NCBI RefSeq assembly: GCF_000092225.1
Contig: NC_014158.1
Location: forward strand, 372,001-436,000
Length of the DNA stretch: 64,000 bases
Source of the DNA: Tsukamurella paurometabola DSM 20162
GTDB lineage: Bacteria > Actinomycetota > Actinomycetes > Mycobacteriales > Mycobacteriaceae
Reading direction: 5' to 3'
The position numbers and the translations under genes were made by a program. The notes beneath the pieces were generated by a model that worked only from the letters and a program-made list of their open reading frames with translations, was not told the DNA's origin and ran no database searches. Positions 25,470 to 33,831 of this stretch are shown here, in pieces. Position 1 is the stretch's first letter. Each line of letters begins with the position of its first letter.

Positions 25470-27572
25470 ATGCGCGACCCTCGTTATGACATCCTGTTCG
25501 AGCCGGTTCGGATCGGACCCGTCACGGCACGCAACCGTTTCTTCCAGGTGCCGCATTGCAATGGCATGGGATATCGAGACCCGTCCGGTGAGGCGGCGAT
25601 GCGCCGTGTCAAAGCCGAGGGCGGGTGGGCCGTGGTGTGCACCGAACAGGTCGAGATCCATCCGACATCCGACATCGGGCCTTTCATCGAACTACGCCTC
25701 TGGGACGACCATGACCTACCGGCGATCGCGCGAATCGCGGAGCAGATCCACGAAGGTGGGGCATTGGCCGGAATCGAACTGGCTCACAACGGTCTGAACA
25801 GCCCGAACCTGATCAGTCGGGAGACGCCGTTGGCGCCGCAGCACCTCCCGGTGGTCTCGTGGAATCTAGATCCCGTGCAGGCCAGGGCGATGACGAAGGC
25901 CGATATCGCTGATATGCGCCGTTGGCACGCGGATTCGGTCCGCCGATCGCTCCAGGCTGGCTACGACATCGTCTACGTCTACGCCGGGCACGCGATAGGC
26001 GGCCTACACCACTTTCTGTCACGCAGATACAACAACCGTTCCGATGAATACGGCGGAAGCCTGGAGAACCGGGTCCGGCTGATCCGCGAGATACTGGAGG
26101 ACACTCGCGAGATCGTCGAGGGGAAGGCCGCTGTGGCGTGCAGGATCTCGGTCGACGAGTTGCTCGGAGACGAAGGGATCACCCGCGCTGAGATGGAGGA
26201 CGTGTTCGGTCTCATCGGCGAACTCCCCGACCTGTGGGATCTGGTGCTCGGCAGCTGGGAAGATGACTCCGTCACCTCTCGATTCGGTCCAGAGGGGGAG
26301 CAGGAGCCGTTCGTTACCGGCCTCCGGGACCTCACATCCAAACCAGTGGTCGGCGTGGGGCGATTCACCTCACCCGACACGATGGTGCGCCATGTCACCA
26401 GCGGCATCCTCGACCTCATCGGTGCCGCGCGCCCGTCGATCGCCGATCCGTTCATGCCGAACAAGATCGAGCGGGGTGACCTCGACGACATCCGCGAGTG
26501 CATCGGCTGCAACATCTGCGTCTCGGGCGACTTCACCATGTCGCCGATCCGCTGCACGCAGAACCCCACCATGGGGGAAGAGTTCCGTCGCGGATGGCAC
26601 CCCGAGTCCATCGCTCCCAAGCGATCGTCGTCGTCGGTCCTCGTCATCGGCGCCGGCCCCGCCGGATTAGAGGCGGCCCGAGCACTGGGAAATCGTGGGT
26701 ACCCGGTGACGGTGACAGAGGCGAGCCGGATTCTCGGTGGCCGGGTGGTAGGGGAATCGAAACTTCCGGGCTTGTCAGCGTGGATCCGCGTGATCGACTA
26801 CCGCCTACATCAGATCGCCCGACTCGACAACGTCGAGCTCTACCGCGAGTCGGCGATGAATGCCGACGACGTCCTGGACGTCGGATTCGATCACGTCGTG
26901 GTGGCGACCGGTGCCTCGTGGCGGCGGGATGGGGTGGGGCGCTGGCATACTCGACCGATCGATATCGAGCCCGGTGTCGACGTTCTCACTCCTGACGACA
27001 TCATCGCGGGTGCGCGTCCGCAGGGCCACCGAGTGGTTCTGTTCGACGACGATCACTACTACCTCGGCGCCGTCATCGCCGAACTCCTGGCCAGTGAGGG
27101 GTTCGTGGTGACCTTGGTGACGCCGGTTCCGCAGGTCTCGCAGTGGACGACGAACACGATGGAAGCTCATCGGATCCGCAAGCGGATCATCGAAGCGGGA
27201 GTCGAAGTGCGCACCGATACTGCGGTATCGACCGTCATGGTGGACGGCGTCGTCACGGCGTGCAGGTTCACCGGTCGTACGGGGTGGATCGATGCGGATT
27301 CCGTGGTTCTCGTCACCGCTCGCCTTCCGCACGACGATCTGTATACGGCCCTGCATGACCGGGCGAGCGAGTGGTCGGATGCGGGAGTTCAGAGTGTGCG
27401 CGGTGTTGGCGACGCATGGGCGCCCGGAACGATCGCGGCGGCGGTGTGGTCCGGGCACCGGTTCGCGGAGGAGCTCGATGCACCGCTCGGTGACGCTCCG
27501 GTGCCATTCCGGCGCGAGGTCACGCAACTCACGATCGAACCCGTCTTCCCACGGCCGGCATCTTCGTCTTGA
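25470..27572 (+). CDS. Amine dehydrogenase of the trimethylamine/histamine dehydrogenase family (FMN, 4Fe-4S)
   Basis: A 700-residue flavoprotein. The N-terminal OYE-like TIM barrel has Cys30 in RNRFFQVPHCNG, the site of covalent 6-S-cysteinyl FMN in trimethylamine dehydrogenase (TMADH). The 4Fe-4S cluster ligands are Cys344, 347, 350 and 362 (CIGCNIC...RC). C-terminal FAD/NAD-like domains follow (VIGAGPAGLEAARAL). The aromatic bowl is altered: TMADH Tyr60 is Gln60 and TMADH Trp355 is Asp354 here, while Trp263 is kept. Gln/Trp/Asp is the set I recall for histamine dehydrogenase, so a primary or secondary amine is more likely than trimethylamine. GGAGGAAA precedes the ATG at 25470. Confidence 0.88.
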   Translation: MRDPRYDILFEPVRIGPVTARNRFFQVPHCNGMGYRDPSGEAAMRRVKAEGGWAVVCTEQVEIHPTSDIGPFIELRLWDDHDLPAIARIAEQIHEGGALAGIELAHNGLNSPNLISRETPLAPQHLPVVSWNLDPVQARAMTKADIADMRRWHADSVRRSLQAGYDIVYVYAGHAIGGLHHFLSRRYNNRSDEYGGSLENRVRLIREILEDTREIVEGKAAVACRISVDELLGDEGITRAEMEDVFGLIGELPDLWDLVLGSWEDDSVTSRFGPEGEQEPFVTGLRDLTSKPVVGVGRFTSPDTMVRHVTSGILDLIGAARPSIADPFMPNKIERGDLDDIRECIGCNICVSGDFTMSPIRCTQNPTMGEEFRRGWHPESIAPKRSSSSVLVIGAGPAGLEAARALGNRGYPVTVTEASRILGGRVVGESKLPGLSAWIRVIDYRLHQIARLDNVELYRESAMNADDVLDVGFDHVVVATGASWRRDGVGRWHTRPIDIEPGVDVLTPDDIIAGARPQGHRVVLFDDDHYYLGAVIAELLASEGFVVTLVTPVPQVSQWTTNTMEAHRIRKRIIEAGVEVRTDTAVSTVMVDGVVTACRFTGRTGWIDADSVVLVTARLPHDDLYTALHDRASEWSDAGVQSVRGVGDAWAPGTIAAAVWSGHRFAEELDAPLGDAPVPFRREVTQLTIEPVFPRPASSS

Positions 27573-27603
27573 CGGTGGGACGATCGCGGACAGCCGCGTC
27601 CGG

Positions 27604-28512
27604 CTACGCCCCCTCGCTGCCGAACAGGTCCCTGCAGAGCTCGGCTACGACTGTCGCTCGGCGGGTGGGTTTCGCCGCCACCGCATTGAGCAGCACCATC
27701 GTCAGCGCTGGCGATGCATCCGCAATGGGAACGCTTGCGACGGGATGTCCGTCGAGGGCCATGGGAACCGCCGACTGGAAGTTCAGAACCGTGTAGGCCA
27801 GACCACGCCCTACGAGGGCGCGGCAGGTCTCGACCGTCGTCGACCGATAGCGGACGTTCGGTTCGACCCCTGCGGCAGCGAAGATGCGCCGGAAGTAGTC
27901 CCGGCTGTGCGGCAGATCGAGCAGTGCCATGGGCTCGTCCGCGAGCTCCGACAAGTGCACGCTGGCGTTCTGGGCCAACGGATGTGACCCTGATACCAGG
28001 ACGTGAGGAGAGATCGTGCGAAGCGGCCAACGTTTGAGGCGGGGGTCGTCCACCAGGTCGTAGCCGATTCCCAGCTCGAACGTCCCGTCGGCTACGCCCT
28101 CCGCGAGATCTGCGAGGTCGACCTCGGTCGTTCTCAGCTCCAGTCTCGGAAGCTTCTGTGACGCCACGGACAACAGCGTCGGCAACACATACGGCGCGAC
28201 TACCTGGAAGCACCCCACCGAGAGTGTGCCGCTCAGCGAGCTGCCGAGTCCTTGGGCTGCGGATCGGAGATCGGCTGCGGAGGCCAGCAATTGGCGGCTC
28301 GCGACCACCAACTCGCGTCCAGCCGGGGTCAGGGTGATGCCCTTGGCGTGATGCCGGACCACCAGTTGTACCCCGAGCGCGCCTTCGAGATCAGCCAACG
28401 CAGTGGACATGGCCGATTGCGACAGGTGGACCGCCGCCGCTGCACGCGTGATGCTGTTGGCCTCCGCCACGGCCACGAAGTATTCCAGTTGTCGGAGCGT
28501 GTAGTCGGCCAC
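27604..28512 (-). CDS. LysR-family regulator of the amine cluster
   Basis: A 302-residue LysR regulator. The winged HTH is at the N-terminus (LRQLEYFVAVAEANSITRAAAAVHLSQSAMSTALADLE in part: ITRAAAAVHLSQSAMS). The substrate-binding domain runs from about residue 90 to the end. GTG 28512 is chosen for its GAGG site seven bases upstream; the longer frame runs into the permease gene. It is divergent from the permease across 121 bp and convergent with the amine dehydrogenase, so it probably activates the cluster in response to its substrate. Confidence 0.9.
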   Translation of the reverse strand: MADYTLRQLEYFVAVAEANSITRAAAAVHLSQSAMSTALADLEGALGVQLVVRHHAKGITLTPAGRELVVASRQLLASAADLRSAAQGLGSSLSGTLSVGCFQVVAPYVLPTLLSVASQKLPRLELRTTEVDLADLAEGVADGTFELGIGYDLVDDPRLKRWPLRTISPHVLVSGSHPLAQNASVHLSELADEPMALLDLPHSRDYFRRIFAAAGVEPNVRYRSTTVETCRALVGRGLAYTVLNFQSAVPMALDGHPVASVPIADASPALTMVLLNAVAAKPTRRATVVAELCRDLFGSEGA

Positions 28513-28633
28513 GGAGCACCTCGCAAGTTCGATTGAATCGATCTTAAAGCTAGAAAACAACGACTGTACAGAGGGTCTTCGAGGTCGCAGGCTTGATGAA
28601 ACCTCCGAAGGCCATCGACAGGAGCTGGCGACC

Positions 28634-28811
28634 ATGGGAACGAATCCCCCTGTGCAGAAGGATCCTCCGAGATCGGCGGCGGACGGTGAGCCGCTGCGGC
28701 TGCGGCATTCGCTGCGCAGGTTCGACGTCGCCGTGATGATTCTGTCCGCGTTGATCAGTCTCGACATGGTGGGCCAGATCTCCAGCTTCGGTGGTCAAAC
28801 ATTCACCTGGC
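28634..28811 (+). pseudogene. APC-family permease gene, 5' fragment cut by IS copy 2
   Basis: The ATG at 28634 (AGGAG nine bases upstream) begins MGTNPPVQKDPPRSAADGEP and the first membrane helix VAVMILSALISLDMVGQISSF, ending at GGQTFTW before the IS. Joining base 28811 to 30108 (removing the element and one GGC) restores TFTWLMVLAVLWMVPYG in a 504-residue frame. Confidence 0.92.
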
Positions 28812-28842
28812 GGGCCTGCTGCACGGGTAGGTGACAAGTTGG

Positions 28843-29745
28843 TCAGGCCGCGTGTGGCGCGGCCGGGTTCATGGTGGACTCGAATGCGATGGGTGTCAAT
28901 CGTCCAAGGCGGCGTTGTCGGCGCCGGCGGTGGTAGGTCCGTTCGATCCAGGTGATGATCGCGGTCCGCAGTTCCTGCCGGGTGGCCCAGCAGTGGCGGT
29001 CGAGGACGTTGTTCTGCAGCAGGCTGAAGAACGACTCCATCGCGGCATTGTCGCCGCAGGAGGCGACTCGGCCCATTGATCCGCGTAGTCCGTGATATTC
29101 CAAGGCACGTCGGAATTTTCGGCTCCGGAATTGCGATCCTCTGTCACTATGAACTATGCATCCGGTGACATCACCGCGCATCGCGACAGCGTTGTTGAGG
29201 GCGTTGACGGCGAGCCGGGCCTTCATCCTCGAGTCGACGGAGTAGCCGACGATCCGCCCGGAGTAGGCATCTTTGATCGCACACAGATACAGCTTCCCTT
29301 CCCGAGCCCTGTGTTCAGTGATATCTGTGAGCCACAACCGATTCGGTGCATCTGCGGTGAACCGGTGACGAGTCCTGCCGTGCTCGTCGGTGACGGTGCA
29401 TAGATCGTCGTGGACCGCGGGCCCGGGTTTGCCGCCCTTGCTCGAGCGTTTCTTTCCGAAGACGCTCCACCACCGGTTGTCGCGGCAGATCCGCCACGCA
29501 GTGCGGTCCGCCATAGGCTCACCGGCAGCGCGGGCCTCGTCTGCGAGTAACCGGTGACCGAACTCCGGATCATCAACGCTGGCGTCGAACAGGGCGTTCG
29601 CGCGATACGCCTCGACCAGCTCCGTCGCGGGGACCGGGGCGGCGAGCCAACGGTAGTAAGGCTGACGGGAGAGCTTCAAAACCCGGCACGACACCGTGAC
29701 GGGAACACCGTCGTCGGCGAGCTCTTTCACGAGCGGGTACATCAT
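28843..29745 (-). CDS. IS3-family OrfB transposase (DDE), copy 2
   Basis: A 300-residue protein identical in translation to the copy 1 OrfB, with the same D, D and E motifs (LTDITEH, HSDRGSQF, AAMESFF). Intact, so this copy could also be active. Confidence 0.95.
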   Translation of the reverse strand: MMYPLVKELADDGVPVTVSCRVLKLSRQPYYRWLAAPVPATELVEAYRANALFDASVDDPEFGHRLLADEARAAGEPMADRTAWRICRDNRWWSVFGKKRSSKGGKPGPAVHDDLCTVTDEHGRTRHRFTADAPNRLWLTDITEHRAREGKLYLCAIKDAYSGRIVGYSVDSRMKARLAVNALNNAVAMRGDVTGCIVHSDRGSQFRSRKFRRALEYHGLRGSMGRVASCGDNAAMESFFSLLQNNVLDRHCWATRQELRTAIITWIERTYHRRRRQRRLGRLTPIAFESTMNPAAPHAA

Positions 29746-30035
29746 TTTCCCGGCAGGTTCGCCTGCGACAGATACGCAGCCGCACGACGCAGGACCTCAT
29801 TCTCCTGCTCAAGGAGCCGAATCCGCTTACGCATTTGCCTCTCGGTCGCCGACTGCGCCGCACTGCTCCCGGACTTGGAGCCGGCCTCGACATCGGCGGT
29901 CTTCACCCAGTTCATCAGGCACGACTCGCTAATGCCGAAGTCGGCAGCGATCTGCTTGAGACGGACTCCCGGCTCACGATTACGCGCGACACGGACCACA
30001 TCGTCGCGGAACTCCTTCGGATACGGCTTAGGCAC
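29742..30035 (-). CDS. IS3-family OrfA, copy 2
   Basis: Identical in translation to copy 1 OrfA, with an N-terminal HTH and a C-terminal leucine zipper. The start GTG is at the position equivalent to copy 1. It overlaps orfB, with the same slippery heptamer at 29745-29751. Confidence 0.92.
   Translation of the reverse strand: MPKPYPKEFRDDVVRVARNREPGVRLKQIAADFGISESCLMNWVKTADVEAGSKSGSSAAQSATERQMRKRIRLLEQENEVLRRAAAYLSQANLPGK
29745..29751 (-). promoter_or_regulatory. -1 frameshift heptamer, copy 2
   Basis: GGGAAAA on the minus strand at the orfA/orfB junction, same phase as in copy 1. Confidence 0.75.
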
Positions 30036-30104
30036 AGTGCACATCCTTCCAGCGGCACCCCTCGGCACCACAGATCAGATGTCACCTACCCGTGCAGCAG
30101 GCCC

Positions 30105-31444
30105 GGCTGATGGTTCTCGCGGTGCTGTGGATGGTGCCGTACGGGCTGGTGACAGCCGAACTCGGGAGCGCATTTCCGGACGAGGGTGGATTGTACGAGT
30201 GGGTTCGGCGGGCCTTCGGCAGGCTCTCCGGCTCTATCGCCACCGTCTTGTACTGGTCGATCAACCCGCTGTGGATCGGTGGATCACTCGCCTTCATCAG
30301 CGCGGAAGCATGGAACACGTTCATTTCACCACTGACGGTGGGGACGATCGGCGACTTCGCGTTCAAGACTCTGTTCGTCTGCTCTTCGGTGTGGGTGACG
30401 CTATTGTCCATGCGGCGTGCTCGGTTGGTGTTCAGAGTGGGGACGTATCTCAAGCTCAGTCTGGCGGCCCTCTTCCTCCTGACCACGGTCATCTACGGAA
30501 TTAGCGACGGATTCAACGGATTCGGATCAGTCAGTTGGTCTCCGACCCTCATGGGTTTTCTGGGTTTGGTCCCCTTGTTGCTGTTCTCGCTGGTCGGGTT
30601 CGAGGTGCCGAGCCAGGCGGGCGGCGAGTTGCAGAACCCCCAGCGCGATGTTCCGCGCGGAATCGCGACCGGTGGGATCGTCGGGGTGCTGGTCTACGCA
30701 CTACCGGTCTTCGCTCTGCTGCTGGTTCTTCCCCCCGACCAGATCACCGGAATCGGCGGGTTCATGGCCGCAGTGCACACCGTCTTCGCCGTATATGGTC
30801 CCGTGGCACCGATTTTGGTGAAGATGGCGGTTATCGCCTTCATCCTCAGTCTCGGGATCACCGGTGCCACATGGGCAACTGCGGCGAATCGTGCGCTCGC
30901 CGTGGCTGCTCGCGACGGCGCGTTCTTCCCGTACTTCGGCAAATTCGACCAATCCACGGATACGCCACGGAGAGTCGGGGGCTTCACCGGCGCGATCGCT
31001 CTGGTGTTCATGTCCGCGAGTGTGGTCTTCTCCAGCGGCGACAGCGCCGCCACGTTCGGAGTAGTCCTGAGTATCACCATCTCGACCTCCCTGATCGCGT
31101 ACCTGTTCGTCTTTCCAGCGGCATTCCGACTGCGTTTCTCGCATGCCGAAGTACCACGTCCGTACGCCGTCCCTGGCGGGAGAGTCGCGATGGCACTGGC
31201 GACGGGAGTGGCCACCTTCTGGGCCGCTCTCGGTGCGTGGGTCGCGGTCTTCCCGGGCACACTCGAAGTCGTGCTCGGCCTTGACTACGACTTCCTGGCG
31301 CAGTGGGGTGTATCGCGAACGCGGTTCGAGGCCTTCGCCATCGGCACGCTGGGAATCCTGACAGTCATCGCGGTCGCTGGATACCTCGTGGGTCGTCGTG
31401 ACCGCGCCGTCCGCGGCGGGTCGATCGCGACCGATCGTTCCTGA
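30105..31444 (+). pseudogene. APC-family amine/amino acid permease gene, 3' fragment
   Basis: Contains most of an amino acid-polyamine-organocation transporter: LMVLAVLWMVPYGLVTAELGSAFPDEGGLYEWVRRAFG (consensus GGxYEW), VGFEVPSQAGGELQNPQRDVPRG, and roughly eleven hydrophobic helices to the C-terminus. A GTG inside the IS end could start a protein missing helix 1, which is half of the substrate site, so function is probably lost. Before insertion it would have imported the amine substrate. Downstream it converges on the aldehyde dehydrogenase gene. Confidence 0.9.
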
Positions 31445-31498
31445 ATCCGGGGCGATACCGCAGTGCTGGGAACATTCTCGGGAACGATCCTCGGGCAC

Positions 31499-33001
31499 CT
31501 AGCGCGCGTGCCGCGCGATCCAGGTGGTCTTCAGGCCGGTGAACTTGTCGAGCGCGTGCACCGAGAGATCGGATCCGAATCCCGACTCCCCGAATCCGCC
31601 GAACGGGGTGCCGGGGGACAGTGCATCGACCGTGTTCACCGAAACCGTGCCGGCGTGGAGCGCATCCGACACTCTCAGCGCGCGATCGAGGCTCGACGTC
31701 CATACCGAACCAGCGAGTCCGTACGCGGTGTCATTGGCGATCGCGACCGCCTCTGCTTCGTCGTCGAACACTGCGACCGATAGCACCGGGCCGAAGATCT
31801 CATCGGTCATGGCGGCTGCATCGAGGGGAAGATCGACCACCACGGTTGGCTCCATGAAGTATCCTGGACCTTCGATTCGTTTCCCGCCCAGTAGTGTTCG
31901 ACCATCGGAACCTGCTTGCGAGCAGGCGGCGAGGACACGGTCAAGGTGCTTTTCGGAGACCATGGCGCCGGTGATCGAATCGGGATCAAGCGGATCGCCG
32001 GGGCGGTACGTGGCGGCTTGCTCGACCACCTTCGTGAGGAATTCCTCGGCGATAGTGCGCTGGACCAGCAGGCGACTGTTGGCGGAGCACACCTCTCCCT
32101 GATTGCCGAAGATGCCGAAGCAAGTCATCTCCGCTGCTCGATCGAGATCGTCGTAATCGGCGAAGACGATGTTAGGGCTCTTGCCGCCGCATTCGAGCCA
32201 CACCTGCTTCATGTTGGATTCCGCGCTGTAGGCGAGGAACTTCTTTCCCACTTCGGTGGATCCGGTGAACGCCAAGCACTGAACGCCGGGATGCACGCCG
32301 AGGGCGCGACCCGCGGTCGTCCCCAGCCCGGGCACCACGTTGAAGACCCCGTCGGGGATACCTGCTTCCGTGGCGATTTCGGCCATCCGCAGTGCCGACA
32401 ACGGCGACTCCTCGGCCGGTTTGAGCACTACCGAGTTCCCGGCCGCCAGGGCCGGCGCGACTTTCCAGGCAGCGATGTCGAGCGGGAAGTTCCACGGCAC
32501 GACGGCGCCGACGACACCCACCGGGATCCGTCGAACCATGGCGACGCTACCGTCTGCCGTGGGTGGGAGCTCACCTGGAATCTTGTCGATCACTTCGCCG
32601 TAGTACCGGAACACGGCAGCCGCCCCGGGGACCTCCACCGTGTAGGAATCGCGGATGACCTTCCCCATCTCCAATGTGACAAGGAGCGCAAGCTCTTCGA
32701 TGTTCTCGAGGAGGAGATCGGCGAAGCGGATGAGACGCTCTCCGCGTTCGGTGGGGCTCAGTCCATTCCACCGCCCGTCGTCGAACGCCCGCCGCGCGGC
32801 TTTCACGGCCGCGTCGATGTCGTCTGCGCCGCCCGCCGATACGGCGGTGAGCACCTGGTCAGTGGCCGGGTTGACGACATCGAAGCTCTCCCGCGACAGT
32901 GCTGGAGTACTACGACCGTCGATGAAGGAGGTGGTCGGAAGTTTGATCGTTGAGGCTCGCTCGTGCCAGTTGATGGAGGTGACGTCGGAAGGTTCGGGCA
33001 T
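31499..33001 (-). CDS. Aldehyde dehydrogenase (PuuC-like)
   Basis: A 500-residue NAD(P)-dependent aldehyde dehydrogenase. The catalytic Glu is in VWLECGGKSPN and the nucleophilic Cys in GNQGEVCSANSR. VVPWNFPLDIAAWKVAPALAAGN and FTGSTEVGKK are cofactor-binding blocks. The C-terminus, GGFGESGFGSDLSVHALDKFTGLKTTW, is typical of the gamma-glutamyl-aminobutyraldehyde dehydrogenase (PuuC) branch. It would oxidise the aldehyde made by the amine dehydrogenase. ATG 33001 gives the family length (about 495); the frame runs on upstream without homology. Confidence 0.92.
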   Translation of the reverse strand: MPEPSDVTSINWHERASTIKLPTTSFIDGRSTPALSRESFDVVNPATDQVLTAVSAGGADDIDAAVKAARRAFDDGRWNGLSPTERGERLIRFADLLLENIEELALLVTLEMGKVIRDSYTVEVPGAAAVFRYYGEVIDKIPGELPPTADGSVAMVRRIPVGVVGAVVPWNFPLDIAAWKVAPALAAGNSVVLKPAEESPLSALRMAEIATEAGIPDGVFNVVPGLGTTAGRALGVHPGVQCLAFTGSTEVGKKFLAYSAESNMKQVWLECGGKSPNIVFADYDDLDRAAEMTCFGIFGNQGEVCSANSRLLVQRTIAEEFLTKVVEQAATYRPGDPLDPDSITGAMVSEKHLDRVLAACSQAGSDGRTLLGGKRIEGPGYFMEPTVVVDLPLDAAAMTDEIFGPVLSVAVFDDEAEAVAIANDTAYGLAGSVWTSSLDRALRVSDALHAGTVSVNTVDALSPGTPFGGFGESGFGSDLSVHALDKFTGLKTTWIARHAR

Positions 33002-33111
33002 ACGTCCATCGTGATTGACGATGAGCCGGAACAGTGCACCCACTGCTCCCGAATAATGGATGCTCGGGATCAACGTTCCCGATGCGCGAACACCGGACGG
33101 AACAGGAACGT

Positions 33112-33512
33112 CGAGGTGCACTATGGAGGTATGGACCTCCGGATCGACGGCAGGGTGTTCCTGGTCTCCGGCGCTACCCGCGGCATCGGGGCGGCGGTGG
33201 TGCGAACGCTGCTCGCCGAAGGTGCGTGCGTCGGTGGCTATGCGCGCCGCGTCGCCGACGAGGTGGACGATTCGCGGCAGCTGATCGGGGCGGCCGAGGC
33301 CGCCGATGCCGGGCAGGTGCGCGCCTTCGTCGATCGCTGCGCGGAGCGGTTCGGCCGGGTCGACGGAGTGGTCGCGAACGCGGGACAGGGACTCATCGCC
33401 GGTCCCGACGCTCCGCTCGACGTGTGGCACGATCAGTTCGACCAGCGGATCACGCACGCCAAGAACCTGATCGATGCCGCACTGCCACACATGCGGCGCA
33501 CGGACGCGCCCG
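33112..33512 (+). repeat. Direct repeat A of the SDR 5' region (about 400 bp)
   Basis: This stretch matches 35161-35561 with about four mismatches by eye. Downstream of 33512 identity drops abruptly to roughly 75-80%. The two copies are direct repeats 2049 bp apart that flank the beta-lactamase gene. Confidence 0.85.
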
Positions 33513-33810
33513 TGATCGTGCTGCTCAATGCAGTGAGTGCACATCACCCTGATCCGGAGATGGCGCCGGTCAGCGCGGCCCGCGCCGCACTCGCGTCGTA
33601 TGCGGCCACGCTGAGTCATCACCTCGCTCCGGACCGGATCCGGGTGGTGTCCGTCGACCTCGGAATGATCGACACCGACAGGCAACGCGCACGCCATACC
33701 GCTTCGCAGAGCCCGATCGAGTACGACGAGTGGCTCGTGGACGAAGCCGTGCGGCGTGGAATCCCCTGGGGGCGTGCGGGTACCCGACGGAGGTCGCCGA
33801 CATCCCTCGC
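33117..33810 (+). pseudogene. Short-chain dehydrogenase, truncated and frameshifted copy
   Basis: Encodes MDLRIDGRVFLVSGATRGIG and continues like the intact SDR at 35165 as far as RGIPWGRAGT. A single-base deletion after GGTACC (about 33784) then shifts the frame, and the last 25 or so residues are lost. The open frame runs on antisense into the beta-lactamase gene to 33982. The Rossmann site is intact. In the usual YxxxK position there is no Tyr-Lys: this family member reads PVSAARAALASYA. Probably non-functional. Confidence 0.8.
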
Positions 33811-33831
33811 GCGCGAGGAAGGCGGGGGCCG

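Larger units (their letters stand above)
28812..30104 (-). mobile_element. IS3-family insertion sequence, copy 2 (1293 bp, inverted)
   Basis: Same length, ends and encoded proteins as copy 1, in opposite orientation. The flanking duplication is GGC (28809-28811 and 30105-30107). It interrupts the permease gene after the first membrane helix. The near or complete identity of the two copies suggests recent transposition within this genome. Confidence 0.95.
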
